Shown: piece after piece, positions 30,334 to 40,527 of the stretch | How positions within the stretch are numbered: the first letter of the stretch is position 1 | Layout of the letters: each line of letters begins with the position of its first letter | Source: Chloroflexota bacterium | GTDB taxonomy: Bacteria > Chloroflexota > Anaerolineae > B4-G1 | Assembly: GCA_012514315.1 (NCBI GenBank) | Contig: JAAZAN010000091.1 | Location: forward strand, 25,146-89,145 | Direction: 5' to 3' | DNA: 64,000 nt | Translations under genes and position numbers: made by a program | The notes under the pieces: generated by a model | Database searches by the model: none | Told to the model about the DNA's origin: nothing | The model's input: only the letters and a program-made list of their open reading frames with translations

Positions 30334-30428
30334 ACTGCCCCCAGACTTGAGGTGTAAGAAACTGGTGATCGGCGGCTCGATCGGCCCCATCACACAGGAG
30401 GGGGAGCGCCCGAAGATCCTACGTCATA

Positions 30429-30857
30429 TTACATCGCGACAGTCCAGCGCTCAACTAAGTACGGGGCCACTGAAGCAAGCGCCTCCTGGAAGCCCGGTAC
30501 ATCGCCAGGCAGATTGACAATCACCGTATGCCCGCGAGTGCCAACGACGTGGGCGATCTGCGGGTCCAGCGGAACGACGATGTCACGTGATGCTTCACCA
30601 GTGACATCCTCTAGCTCGGTATCCGTCCCCCCCAAGGTGATAATTAAGTCCAGGCCGACCTCGTCTGCCCAGACAATCAGCGTACCACGGATCACGTTGT
30701 AGCGCTGCTGCACCATTGCTTCCAGCTCGACATCGGCGTCCGTCAGGTGGGTTTTCACCCAGTCGATCATCATTGGGCCACACACGTCCTCAGCGTCGCC
30801 CCAATAGATGTAATCCCCCACGGTCAAGACCCCAACCCGCACGACTCCACCCCTCAT
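30429..30857 (-). CDS. MoaB/MogA-like molybdopterin-binding fold protein (divergent)
   Basis: VRVGVLTVGDY...LDLIITLGGTDTELEDVTGEASRDIV...GTRGHTVIVNLPGDV. Confidence 0.7.
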   Translation of the reverse strand: MRGGVVRVGVLTVGDYIYWGDAEDVCGPMMIDWVKTHLTDADVELEAMVQQRYNVIRGTLIVWADEVGLDLIITLGGTDTELEDVTGEASRDIVVPLDPQIAHVVGTRGHTVIVNLPGDVPGFQEALASVAPYLVERWTVAM

Positions 30858-30895
30858 CCTGGCCTATCTCCCTCAAGCTGGAACGTTGGGCGCGC

Positions 30896-32593
30896 CTACT
30901 CGTCAGAGTCGAGTCCCACCAAGCGCGCCCACGCACCGTGAATGCCATCCTCAGTCACGCCGTAGTAACCACGCAGCTTGCTGCCATCCCGCTGCACCAG
31001 ATCGTAGCGCGAGTTGCCGCCGTGTTCCCGTCGCTTCAATACGCCGATGTCTCCGTGCCACTCAACCTTACTCGCATCCACCGGATTTTCCTCAACCTGG
31101 GTGATCGCATAGTGCCAAAGACGTCGGGCGGACTTCCGGGTCACATTCTTAACCACGTTGCCGTTGCGGAGGTCTCTCAACGCATGATAGAGCACCCCAC
31201 CACGATCTTCCGTCTCCACCACCTCGACACCTGTACGAGGGGGTTCGATATGCCCTACCCGCTCCTCCTCAGGAGCCGTCTGCTCTCCCTTCACGGTCCG
31301 AGCGATCAGGCTCACGATCTCATCACGGACGGCCATTTCAGTCTCGGCCTCACTTCGCACGTAGATCTTGCTATCATCGATAGCGTACGGCACATCATCG
31401 CCCCGTGACACCACGATCCGGATCACCTTCGACCCCTGCGTCTCTTGCACGTCCATTGAGACATCCAGCGGCGGGGTGATACGCCGTTCAACCTCTTCCT
31501 GCAAGCGCTTCAATACCCGCGATACATCGCGCACACCGGCGGGAGGCTGCTTCGGGTCTGCACTGACCCCGACGTAGATCGTGCCCCCGTTCGTGTTAGC
31601 GAACGCGCAGATATCGGCCATGATCGCATACAGGCGTCCGCCACGCTGCGTATATCCCTCGTGAAACCCCTGCACGATACTCGGCCCCTCGGCACGAGCT
31701 GCCTGGACGAAGTCGTCCGGCGCATTGACACCACGGTATGGGCGCGTACGCGCGAAATCGTTGCCCAGGAATACATCTCGCAACGAGGCGAAGTTCATCT
31801 CAGTCAGCAGCACCTCTGTCACGCGCTCTCCGACTCCTAAGGCTTTGTCATCCTTGGGATCGCGTGTTAGCCGATGCGCATCGGACCCCTGGATACAGTG
31901 CATCCGGCGCGGATACTCCGGACGCGATCCATCAAAGAATCGGGCAGTAGTGTGCCGACCTTGACTATCCAGATCGGTCACCTCAAGCGCGTGCAGATGG
32001 GGATCCTGGGTATAGGCAATGCGCGTCTGTCCGCCAAAACCCATGCGTCTCATCGCCACTCCGTGAGTGGAATTCACGTGAGCCGCAATCACAATCCCAC
32101 CCGCTTCATCGATCACTCGATATGCCGTTAACACGTCGCTCGTGGCGCCCACCTCTCCGCTGCCCGCGTCCAGCTTCTCCACCGGCACACCGAGCTCGCG
32201 CAGAATGAACTCAATCTCCCGAACCGCCATATTGGGAGGAAACAGCCCGAGGATATGGAAACCCAGCGTCGCGGTGAACTCGAAACCTGGCAAAATCAGT
32301 ATCTTCTGGCTTAGGCGACGATACTCCTCAAGCCGCTTCTTCTCCTCTGGCTCCATACGGCCCAGACCTTCAAGCATGGTCAGGCCTTCGATCTCGTCCA
32401 TCATCTGTCGATAGCCGGCCACACTGTTGTGATCGGTGAAAGCGATGACATCCAGACCGCGCCGATCCGCGGCCTTGAGAATGTCCAGATACGACACACC
32501 AGTCTCTCGGTAATCGGCAGACACTGGTGTGTGAATATGGAGGTCTATGCGCCTCCACTTGCGTTTACTCTTCCTTCGTCTAGTCATAGTCAA
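30896..32593 (-). CDS. PHP-domain phosphoesterase fused to an AlbA_2/Schlafen-type domain
   Basis: PHP motifs IDLHIHTPVSADY, IAFTDHNSV, PGFEFTA, IAAHVNS, IQGSDAH; AlbA_2-like ICAFANTNGGTIYVGVSADPK and DDSKIYVRSEAETEMAVRDEI. Confidence 0.85.
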   Translation of the reverse strand: MTMTRRRKSKRKWRRIDLHIHTPVSADYRETGVSYLDILKAADRRGLDVIAFTDHNSVAGYRQMMDEIEGLTMLEGLGRMEPEEKKRLEEYRRLSQKILILPGFEFTATLGFHILGLFPPNMAVREIEFILRELGVPVEKLDAGSGEVGATSDVLTAYRVIDEAGGIVIAAHVNSTHGVAMRRMGFGGQTRIAYTQDPHLHALEVTDLDSQGRHTTARFFDGSRPEYPRRMHCIQGSDAHRLTRDPKDDKALGVGERVTEVLLTEMNFASLRDVFLGNDFARTRPYRGVNAPDDFVQAARAEGPSIVQGFHEGYTQRGGRLYAIMADICAFANTNGGTIYVGVSADPKQPPAGVRDVSRVLKRLQEEVERRITPPLDVSMDVQETQGSKVIRIVVSRGDDVPYAIDDSKIYVRSEAETEMAVRDEIVSLIARTVKGEQTAPEEERVGHIEPPRTGVEVVETEDRGGVLYHALRDLRNGNVVKNVTRKSARRLWHYAITQVEENPVDASKVEWHGDIGVLKRREHGGNSRYDLVQRDGSKLRGYYGVTEDGIHGAWARLVGLDSDE

Positions 32594-32664
32594 CTCAATT
32601 CAATGAATGAGGACACGGGGCCCACATTCAGCATGCCGCGCATCTCGTCCTCACCCTGTCGTTT

Positions 32665-33030
32665 TCAGTTATCTGGTTCTACCAACACTTCAGAGATAGT
32701 GCTCAGCAGCTCTGACGGCCGAAACGGCTTGAACAGAAACGCCCTGGCCCCGGCAGACAGGCATTGTTCGCCATGATCGATCCCGGACGTCATAATCACA
32801 GGGACACCCCCGAGCAGATCATCGGCCTTCAGATCGTGCAGAACACCAAACGTGTCCGAGTTAGCAACGTGCACATCCATCAGAATCAGGTCAGGCTTCA
32901 GCTCTCGAGCTCTGGGAATAAGATCTTCGGGGACTGAGATCACGACCGCCCGGTACCCCTCTAGCTGAAGCATGATCTCTATGAGATTGCAGAACACGCG
33001 ATCGTCATCGAGCACAAGAATTGTGTTCAC
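32665..33030 (-). CDS. Single-domain response regulator (REC)
   Basis: [50 protein letters not shown]. Confidence 0.92.
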   Translation of the reverse strand: MNTILVLDDDRVFCNLIEIMLQLEGYRAVVISVPEDLIPRARELKPDLILMDVHVANSDTFGVLHDLKADDLLGGVPVIMTSGIDHGEQCLSAGARAFLFKPFRPSELLSTISEVLVEPDN

Positions 33031-33071
33031 TTCGTTCAGTCCCTCTCAGAAGCAGACCGACGCACAGCGGA

Positions 33072-35546
33072 TCACTGTCCGTTCGGCACTAGAGCGGCAT
33101 CAAATACCTCGCTCATGCTCTCAACCAGGACGAACTTAAGGTCTCGTCGCGCTTCCTTGGGCACATCATCCAAATCCTTCTCATTCTGCTTCGGTAGAAT
33201 GACCATGCTGAGCCCAGCTCGATGGGCAGCCAACACTTTCTCTTTGATCCCACCCACAGGAAGTATCTGCCCGCGCAGCGTGATCTCACCTGTCATCGCC
33301 AGGTCTCCCCGAACCCGACGCCCGGTCAACAGTGAGGCCAATGCAGTCGCCATAGTCACCCCGGCCGATGGACCATCCTTGGGCACAGCACCTGCCGGCA
33401 CGTGAAGGTGAATGTCCATCTTCTCAAATACATCGTCTGCCACGTGAAGGTCACAGGCTTTCGACCGCACATAACTCAACGCAGCTTGAGCTGATTCCTT
33501 CATCACCTCACCGAGTTGGCCCGTGACGAGGAACCCCTTTGCGCCCGCCATCTTTGTGGCCTCACAGAAAATCAGGTCACCACCGGAGAATGTGACACTC
33601 AGACCAGTAGCCACACCGGGCACCTGCGTGCGCAGCGCAGTCTCCGGGAAGTAGCGGGGCTTTCCCAGGAACTCCCCCACATTGCGCACGGTCAAGTGCA
33701 CAGGGCGCTGCTTCCCCTCAGCTATGCGAGTCACAACCTTGCGTGCAACGCGACCAATCTGTCGCTCCAGCCCCCGAACGCCAGCCTCCCTGGTGTAATC
33801 ACCCACCATCTTGCGCAACGCGCCATCGCTGAAGCTGAGCTCCTCAATTCGCAAACCATTCTCGCGCAGCTGGCGTGGGATCAGATAGCCCTGGGCGATC
33901 CGCACCTTCTCCGAATCCGTATAGCCAGAGAGCTGCAGGATCTCCATCCGATCGCGCAGGGGGCCAGGAATCGGATCCAACAGGTTGGCTGTTGTGATGA
34001 ACATCACCTTCGAGAGATCGAATGGCACGTCCAGGTAGTGATCACGAAACTCCCGGTTCTGCTCGGGGTCCAGCACTTCCAGCAACGCCGAAGCAGGGTC
34101 GCCGCGGAAGTCCGACCCGAGCTTGTCCACCTCATCAAGCATAAACACAGGGTTCTTTGATTCTACCCGTCGCAGCGCCTGTATGATCCGTCCAGGCAAT
34201 GCCCCGATATACGTCCGCCGGTGTCCACGGATCTCTGCCTCATCTCGCATACCGCCCAACGATTGACGAATGAACTTGCGCCCTAATGCTCTCGCGATCG
34301 ATTGGCCCAGACTTGTCTTGCCGGTACCCGGAGGACCGACGAAACACAGAATCACACCCTCACGTTCCTGTCGAATCATATCATGTGACTCGGCTTGTTC
34401 TCGCTCCGATCTCCGTTCATCCAGCAGCTTGCGTACTGCCAGATACTCTAGAATACGCTCTTTGATCTCCTCCAGATCGTAATGGTCCTCATCCAAGACC
34501 TCTCGAGCGTGAGGGATGTCCAGATTATCTTCAGTCTCGACACTCCAGGGCAACGTCGTCAGCCAATCAAGGTAGGTTCGGATCACGCCGTACTCGGCAG
34601 CGGCAGTTGGCAGCTTGCTCAGACGGTCCAGTTCACGGCGCGCTTCACGCTCCGCCTCCTCCGGCATCCCGGCCGACTCGATCTTCTTGCGAAACTCCTC
34701 CACCTCCATCTGTTGCTCATCGGCCTCACCTAGCTCACGCTGGATCGCCTTGAGTTGCTCTCGCAAGAAGTAGTCTCGCTGCGTCTTCTCCATCTCGGAC
34801 TGGGCTTCACTCTGGATCTTGTGTCCGAGCTCGAGCACATCCAGTTCCTTTGTCAACAGGTCGAGCACCATGCGCAGCTTCTCTGCCACGTTGTCCAACT
34901 CTAGAAGCTGCTGCGCATCCTCCAGATCGATCCGCTTCAACTGATTTGCCACGGCGTAGGCGAGCTGCAGCGGATCCTCCAGATTGATGATCATGCGTCC
35001 CACCTCTTCCGGCACCGTAGGGGCCAGTTCGGTAAGGCGGCCGAACTTCTGAATGATCGCCCGCTGCAACGCCTCGATCTCAATAGAGATATCGACGTCC
35101 TCTGGCGCTTCCGATATCCGCGCCATCAGATAGGGCGAATCCTCTACAAACTCCTCAACTCGGATACGGAGCAGGCCCTGCATCATCAGGGTCACCGTCC
35201 CGTCCTGCGACTTGAACAGTCGATGGACCGCGGCGACAGTTCCGATACGGTAGACATCTTCCGGTCCGGGGGTATCCAGGTCTGGATCCGTGCTGGACAC
35301 CAGTCCGATGAGCTGCTTGTTAGCCACCGCATCATCGATCAGCTTGATCGAACGGGGCTGGCCTACCCGGATTGGTACCAGTGTCATAGGAAAGACCACT
35401 AATCCGCGCAAAGGCATGATCGGGATTACTGAGGGGAGTCGCACCACTTCGTCTCCTGGTTCCTCCCCGGAGGTGCTAAGCCCATCCATCGTTTTCAGCA
35501 ACTCACCAATCTTGTCCTTATCACGATCCGACATCCTGTTGTTCAA
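33072..35546 (-). CDS. lon: ATP-dependent Lon protease
   Basis: [39 protein letters not shown]; Ser-Lys site [16 protein letters not shown]. Confidence 0.97.
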   Translation of the reverse strand: MNNRMSDRDKDKIGELLKTMDGLSTSGEEPGDEVVRLPSVIPIMPLRGLVVFPMTLVPIRVGQPRSIKLIDDAVANKQLIGLVSSTDPDLDTPGPEDVYRIGTVAAVHRLFKSQDGTVTLMMQGLLRIRVEEFVEDSPYLMARISEAPEDVDISIEIEALQRAIIQKFGRLTELAPTVPEEVGRMIINLEDPLQLAYAVANQLKRIDLEDAQQLLELDNVAEKLRMVLDLLTKELDVLELGHKIQSEAQSEMEKTQRDYFLREQLKAIQRELGEADEQQMEVEEFRKKIESAGMPEEAEREARRELDRLSKLPTAAAEYGVIRTYLDWLTTLPWSVETEDNLDIPHAREVLDEDHYDLEEIKERILEYLAVRKLLDERRSEREQAESHDMIRQEREGVILCFVGPPGTGKTSLGQSIARALGRKFIRQSLGGMRDEAEIRGHRRTYIGALPGRIIQALRRVESKNPVFMLDEVDKLGSDFRGDPASALLEVLDPEQNREFRDHYLDVPFDLSKVMFITTANLLDPIPGPLRDRMEILQLSGYTDSEKVRIAQGYLIPRQLRENGLRIEELSFSDGALRKMVGDYTREAGVRGLERQIGRVARKVVTRIAEGKQRPVHLTVRNVGEFLGKPRYFPETALRTQVPGVATGLSVTFSGGDLIFCEATKMAGAKGFLVTGQLGEVMKESAQAALSYVRSKACDLHVADDVFEKMDIHLHVPAGAVPKDGPSAGVTMATALASLLTGRRVRGDLAMTGEITLRGQILPVGGIKEKVLAAHRAGLSMVILPKQNEKDLDDVPKEARRDLKFVLVESMSEVFDAALVPNGQ

Positions 35547-35611
35547 TCCTCCTCGCTTTCCACCTCAAATGCCCGCGTCACAGACGCTCTGGCACCTCTA
35601 GAATGACATGT

Positions 35612-35630
35612 GTACAATACCTAATTGTAC
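35612..35630. promoter_or_regulatory. Inverted repeat GTACAAT-N5-ATTGTAC overlapping the lon promoter -10 box (candidate operator)
   Basis: Perfect 7-bp arms read directly; right arm overlaps TACAAT (- strand). Confidence 0.55.
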
Positions 35631-35652
35631 CACAACTGCACCATTGTCCCAA
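35624..35652 (-). promoter_or_regulatory. Sigma70-type promoter for lon
   Basis: On - strand TTGGGA-N17-TACAAT upstream of lon. Confidence 0.5.
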
Positions 35653-35809
35653 GCGCGCTGTGATACTTGATACCGTGAACAAGAGCTGCCTCGGCCATAG
35701 TCCGAGATGGAGCCGGAGCAGACCCATAACCCGCTTCGCATCCCCGATAGCGGATCGGGCTATGTAATGGCTCCGCTCAGATTCGTGTTGCGAGCACTGG
35801 CAGAACCGA

Positions 35810-36595
35810 TCAAGTGCCCAACAATCGACGTACGGTATCCACACTGGCGATGATATCATCGGTGGGATCGTGGTCAGCCGTCTCGACCTCTACACTGAGC
35901 CATCCGTCGTAGCCACATCCTCTCAGCTCACGGATCACTCCGGCGACATCGACAATGCCCTCGCCCAGTGCAACGCAATCGTGTGAGCCCACTTCTGGCA
36001 CGTCCTTAAGGTGAACGTGCATAATCCGTGGACCTAGCTCACGCACAGCCTGTACGGGATCGCCGCCTTGCGAGGCCAGATTGCCCGTGTCGAGATTGGC
36101 GCCAACCCACTCATCACCCAATCGTACGATGCGGAGTATCTCCGCTGCGTCGGTCTCCAAAGCATTCTCATATGCCACGGCAATCCCGTAGTTGGAGCAT
36201 AGTCTCGCCAGTTGGGGCGCCACCTGCTCCGACATATGCCCAGCGATCAGTGGCGCTTCCAGCAACCGGGCGACCTGGAATAGCTCTTCAACCGCGTTGG
36301 GGTCTTCCTCCGGATCACCGATTCCACCAGCACACGCACAGCACGTCATATTGAGCATCGCGAGACGCTTACGGATCTCACTGACGCAGGCAGGCGTCAG
36401 GTTTCCCGGGGAGATATGTGGATACCAGAACTCAATTCCGTCGAGTCGGGCCGGTGATAGTCGGTCGAGGAGGTCGTCGATCATGTCTAGCACGGGGGTG
36501 TTCAAAATCCTCTCTGTTGCCAGGCTCCAGTCGATCTGACCGGGGTAGTTCAGCACATCAGCGACGTAACTAGCAGTGACACAGGATATTCTCAT
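35810..36595 (-). CDS. Sugar phosphate isomerase/epimerase (xylose isomerase-like TIM barrel)
   Basis: VAYENALETDAAEILRIV; GANLDTGNLASQGGDP; HVHLKDVPE; LSVEVETAD. Confidence 0.85.
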   Translation of the reverse strand: MRISCVTASYVADVLNYPGQIDWSLATERILNTPVLDMIDDLLDRLSPARLDGIEFWYPHISPGNLTPACVSEIRKRLAMLNMTCCACAGGIGDPEEDPNAVEELFQVARLLEAPLIAGHMSEQVAPQLARLCSNYGIAVAYENALETDAAEILRIVRLGDEWVGANLDTGNLASQGGDPVQAVRELGPRIMHVHLKDVPEVGSHDCVALGEGIVDVAGVIRELRGCGYDGWLSVEVETADHDPTDDIIASVDTVRRLLGT

Positions 36596-36743
36596 TTGCT
36601 GACTCCTTGCGAAATGCTCAACATACAACGGAAATCGACCCAATCCTCGGTCCACTCCAGCTTCCACAGTAATCCACCGTCCACGAAAGTCGTCGCTGGA
36701 AGACACTCAGACCGCACGGACTGCCTTCCGGTGCGCGATGCGC

Positions 36744-37733
36744 TCACCCTGTGACGCGTCGTCGAGCCCAGATTTCCGGATTCGCCGCGAACCTTGGGCG
36801 CTCGCCGTTCAGCACAGCAACCACGTCATCAACAACCGTCATCCCCATCAACCGGCGGCCCTCGTAGGTGAAACTCCCCGTGTGAGGCGTCAACACAACA
36901 CGGTCAATATCAAAGAGCGGATTATCAGAACGGGGCGGCTCCGGATCAAATACGTCGAGCCCCACGGCGCCCAGGTGTCCGTCCTGCAGAGCCTCGATTA
37001 GCGCTAGCTCGTCCAGCACCGGGCCCCGAGCCGCGTTGATCAGTATGGCCGATGGCTTCATCGCGCGGATGACGTCGACACTGATGATATGATAGGTCTC
37101 GGTGGTCAGCGGCATGTGCGCAGACAACACATCTGCTTCGCGCGCGAGATCGATCAGGTCTGTCACAGGCGTAGCCCCCCAAGCCTCAATGTCCTCACGA
37201 GCCATATAGGGATCGTACACGTAGACTGACATCTGAAGTGCATCACGGCACATCTCAGCCACCCGTCGGCCAATGCGACCAAACCCCACGATGCCAAGCC
37301 TTTTCCCACGCAGTTCGCACCCCATATTGTCGGGGCAACCCTGCACCGAAAAGTCCCCGCAGCGCATCGCTTTGTCGAACTGGTGCAGCCGACACGCAGC
37401 GGCAAGAATCAGCATCAGCGTGTGTTCGGCTGTCGATTCGGTTGGGCCATCGGGCGTGGACGTCACCACAATGCCCCGCTCCGATGCGGCTGCAAGGTCG
37501 ACGTTGTCAATGCCCGCACCGTGACGACCGATCACCTCCAGCCGGACAGCCTGATCCATCTGCTCCGCGCCCATAGCGTAGCCTCCTAGCACAATGCCGT
37601 GGGCGTCAGGGAGCAGAGAGGCCATCTCCTGCGTGGAGTTCGGCCGCACTGCATCGACATTTGGCGCCTCCTCCAACCGTTGAGCCGCCTCAGGGTGTAG
37701 AACCGCGTTGACCAGTACTATCTTGTTGCTCAA
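36744..37733 (-). CDS. D-isomer-specific 2-hydroxyacid dehydrogenase (phosphoglycerate dehydrogenase-like)
   Basis: LGIVGFGRIGRRVAEM; ILINAARGPVLDELALIEAL; GAVGLDVFDPEPP; VVLTPHTGSFT. Confidence 0.9.
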   Translation of the reverse strand: MSNKIVLVNAVLHPEAAQRLEEAPNVDAVRPNSTQEMASLLPDAHGIVLGGYAMGAEQMDQAVRLEVIGRHGAGIDNVDLAAASERGIVVTSTPDGPTESTAEHTLMLILAAACRLHQFDKAMRCGDFSVQGCPDNMGCELRGKRLGIVGFGRIGRRVAEMCRDALQMSVYVYDPYMAREDIEAWGATPVTDLIDLAREADVLSAHMPLTTETYHIISVDVIRAMKPSAILINAARGPVLDELALIEALQDGHLGAVGLDVFDPEPPRSDNPLFDIDRVVLTPHTGSFTYEGRRLMGMTVVDDVVAVLNGERPRFAANPEIWARRRVTG

Positions 37734-37895
37734 GACAATCTCCTCCTAACAATTGGGTCGTGAGAAACGCCGCGCACACTGATCGCCACTCTGCTCCGAT
37801 AGGCGCGCGTAACGAGATACCCACTGCCTTCATAGAACTCTCACGGATTGTAGCATTCTCCGCTGACACAGCAAATGCTCCCCGTCGGTTCAGCT

Positions 37896-37922
37896 TTGCC
37901 GCAGCTGATAGTGTTGTATAAT
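37896..37922 (+). promoter_or_regulatory. Possible promoter of the 37964 gene
   Basis: Exact TATAAT at 37917-37922; -35 weak (TTGCCG with 15-nt spacer, or CTTTGC with 17). Confidence 0.4.
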
Positions 37923-37963
37923 GGGCCCCGTGATTATCCCATCCGCTGCGCACTAGGAGGTCG

Positions 37964-38863
37964 ATGAAGAAAGCAGTCAGTGTTAGCTTGGGCAGCCACA
38001 CCCGTGATCGGGAGACAGTCATCCATCTAGGCAACCAAGACATCCATGTCAGGCGTATGGGCACCGACGGAGATGCCGAACGCTCCAGGCAGCTCTTCTT
38101 GGACCTGGACGGGCAGGTCGACGCGTTAGGCGTGGGTGGGGTCGACCTCTACATCCGGGTTGGCGCCCGGGAGTATCCGCTGCGAGCTGCATTGAAGCTA
38201 GTTGAGGGAGTGCACCGGACTCCTGTTGTGGACGGACGCGGTCTCAAACACACACTCGAACGACGGGTTATCGAACTGGCAGCCCCGACCATTGGCCAGG
38301 TGCCACACTACCGTCGCGCTTTCATGCCGATGGCCATTGATCGGTTGGGAATGGCGCAGGCCGTGTCGGAGATCACCGATGAAATAATCATCGGCGATTT
38401 TATGGTCGCACTGGGCCTTCCAGTTCCAGTTCGTGGCTTGGACCGATTCTACCGAGTAGCTCGGTTGATGATGCCGCTTGTCAGTCACTTCCCAATGAGT
38501 ATGCTCTACTATGGGAGCAGCGGCGCGGAGCAGGAGCCAAAGTATCAGCGTTACTGGAAAGACGCCGACCTTATCGCAGGAGACTTCCTGTTCATGCGGA
38601 AGTACCTCCCGGACGATCTTGAGGGCAAGACGGTCATCACCAATACGACCACAGGTGACAATATCGACCTTCTGAGATCAAGGGGTGTCAACAGAATCAT
38701 CACCACGACGCCGCGCTATGGGGATCGATCGTACGGCACGAACATGATGGAAGCCACTCTCACAGCCTATGCAGGCAAAGGACGTCCGCTCTCCAGCGCC
38801 GAACTGAACGGCCTCATCGACGAACTAGAATTTCGCCCAACCGTCCACGCCTGGATCGACTGA
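37964..38863 (+). CDS. Conserved protein of the family often auto-annotated as quinate 5-dehydrogenase
   Basis: MKKAVSVSLGSHTRDRETVIHLGNQDIHVRRMGTDGD; DALGVGGVDLYIRVG; VVDGRGLKHTLERRVI. Confidence 0.6.
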   Translation: MKKAVSVSLGSHTRDRETVIHLGNQDIHVRRMGTDGDAERSRQLFLDLDGQVDALGVGGVDLYIRVGAREYPLRAALKLVEGVHRTPVVDGRGLKHTLERRVIELAAPTIGQVPHYRRAFMPMAIDRLGMAQAVSEITDEIIIGDFMVALGLPVPVRGLDRFYRVARLMMPLVSHFPMSMLYYGSSGAEQEPKYQRYWKDADLIAGDFLFMRKYLPDDLEGKTVITNTTTGDNIDLLRSRGVNRIITTTPRYGDRSYGTNMMEATLTAYAGKGRPLSSAELNGLIDELEFRPTVHAWID

Positions 38864-38993
38864 TTCAGAGGCCTGGGTGCACAGCACAGGTGCCATCTCG
38901 AAAACTGGACTAGCAGACTCATTTATCTGATTCACCGTGTGACAATCGGATGTTTTCCTTGACAGTCTAGCAGAGATCCCACAAGGAGAGATC

Positions 38994-40517
38994 ATGTCCA
39001 CCCGAGTAAAAACTAAGCGTCCACCCAATATCGTGCTTATAGGGATCGACTCTCTACGCGCCGACCATATGAGCTGCTACGGGTATCCACGCCAGACCAC
39101 CCCGCACATCGACCGGTTCGCGCAGGACGGCACGCTGTTCGAGCGCACCTATAGCCCGTACATTCCCACAACAAGCGGGTACGCCACAATGCTCACCGGG
39201 ATGGATGTGTTCAGTACCCAGGTCGTGGCGCTCAGGCATCAAGGGCCCCTGCGTCCCGAGGTCAGGACGCTGCCCGAAGTGCTCCAGGAAGCTGGTTACA
39301 GCACCACATGTGTTGGGTTCAGTGGGAACCCAGCCTCGCGAGGTTTCGACACATATCTGGACTTCTACGGGTGGGGAAGCTGGCGGGAGGGACGCAGTCC
39401 CAAGGCCCAGAACCTGAATGAAGTCGCCATCCCCGAATTGAACCGTCTGGCTGATCTCAAACAGCCATTCCTGCTATTCCTGCGCCATATGGATCCGCAT
39501 GCCCCCTATCTGCCTCCAGAGCCATTTGAGCGCATGTTCTATCACGGCAATGAGCTCGATCCGCGCAATCAGTCGATGAAACCAGTGATGGAGTTCAAGC
39601 CGTTTCGCGACTTCTTCGCGAGCTGGATGCCCCCGGGCATCACTGACAAGGACTACATCATCGCTCAGTACGACGGAGCGATCGCCTATATGGATGCGTG
39701 TATACAGGCCATCTTCACGGCGCTTGAGTCCCGCGGAATACTCGATCGGACCATCGTGGTCATCAACTCCGATCACGGGGAAACCCTGTACGATCACGAG
39801 TGTTGGTTCGATCACCATGGCCTCTACGACGTTACACTTCACGTGCCGCTCATCATTCGTTATCCACGCAGAATGCCTCAAGGCAAACGCGTTGGTGGAT
39901 ACAATCGTCATCAGGACTTGATGCCCACCCTGCTCGAGCTCGCCGGTATTGAGGATGACGAACTTGCCTTCGACGGCAAGAGTCTGATGCCGCTGGCCAG
40001 AGGTGAGATCGCCTCCTACGATAGCTCGTTCTACATCACCGAGTGTACGTGGATGCGCAAACACGGTTGGCGCACTCCACAGTGGAAGCTGATCCGTGCC
40101 CTTGAGCCGGACTTCCACTTCAAGCCTCCCGTCGAGCTGTACAATCTGGTCGAGGATCCGGGCGAGAACCGCGATCTAGCTGAGAACCACCCAGAGATCG
40201 TGGACGCACTGACACAGGAGATGGAAGCCTGGTTAGCCAAGCGCTCGCAGGAGACCGGGTTGGAGAACCCAATCATGCACCAGGGTGACTGGCATGGTCA
40301 CGAAGGTGTCGGCTCGTTCAAGACGTCCCAGCAGGCCTATGACACTCTGCATATTGGTGATGTGAGCGAAGCCATCCGTCTGCAGGCGGAATCCCGGAAA
40401 GCCCAAGCCAACGGTGACAAGACCCAGGATAGCGAGTCTGATGGGGGTCTCGCGAGGAAATCGAAGTCCAAGAAGGACAGAAAAGCAGCCCACAAGAAAG
40501 ACAAGAAGGCGAAATAG
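38994..40517 (+). CDS. Sulfatase-fold (alkaline phosphatase superfamily) hydrolase lacking the CxPSR formylglycine motif
   Basis: PNIVLIGIDSLRADHMSCYGYPRQTTPHID; TTSGYATMLTG in place of CxPSRxxLLTG; VVINSDHGETLYDH; Lys-rich C-tail. Confidence 0.88.
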   Translation: MSTRVKTKRPPNIVLIGIDSLRADHMSCYGYPRQTTPHIDRFAQDGTLFERTYSPYIPTTSGYATMLTGMDVFSTQVVALRHQGPLRPEVRTLPEVLQEAGYSTTCVGFSGNPASRGFDTYLDFYGWGSWREGRSPKAQNLNEVAIPELNRLADLKQPFLLFLRHMDPHAPYLPPEPFERMFYHGNELDPRNQSMKPVMEFKPFRDFFASWMPPGITDKDYIIAQYDGAIAYMDACIQAIFTALESRGILDRTIVVINSDHGETLYDHECWFDHHGLYDVTLHVPLIIRYPRRMPQGKRVGGYNRHQDLMPTLLELAGIEDDELAFDGKSLMPLARGEIASYDSSFYITECTWMRKHGWRTPQWKLIRALEPDFHFKPPVELYNLVEDPGENRDLAENHPEIVDALTQEMEAWLAKRSQETGLENPIMHQGDWHGHEGVGSFKTSQQAYDTLHIGDVSEAIRLQAESRKAQANGDKTQDSESDGGLARKSKSKKDRKAAHKKDKKAK

Positions 40518-40527
40518 GAGGACGACG

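Noticed and set aside
33516-34160. + strand 214-aa ORF
   Set aside because: Antisense to lon; no protein-family motifs.
38994-40517. Canonical arylsulfatase call
   Set aside because: The CxPSR/SxPSR formylglycine motif is absent; kept only as sulfatase-fold.
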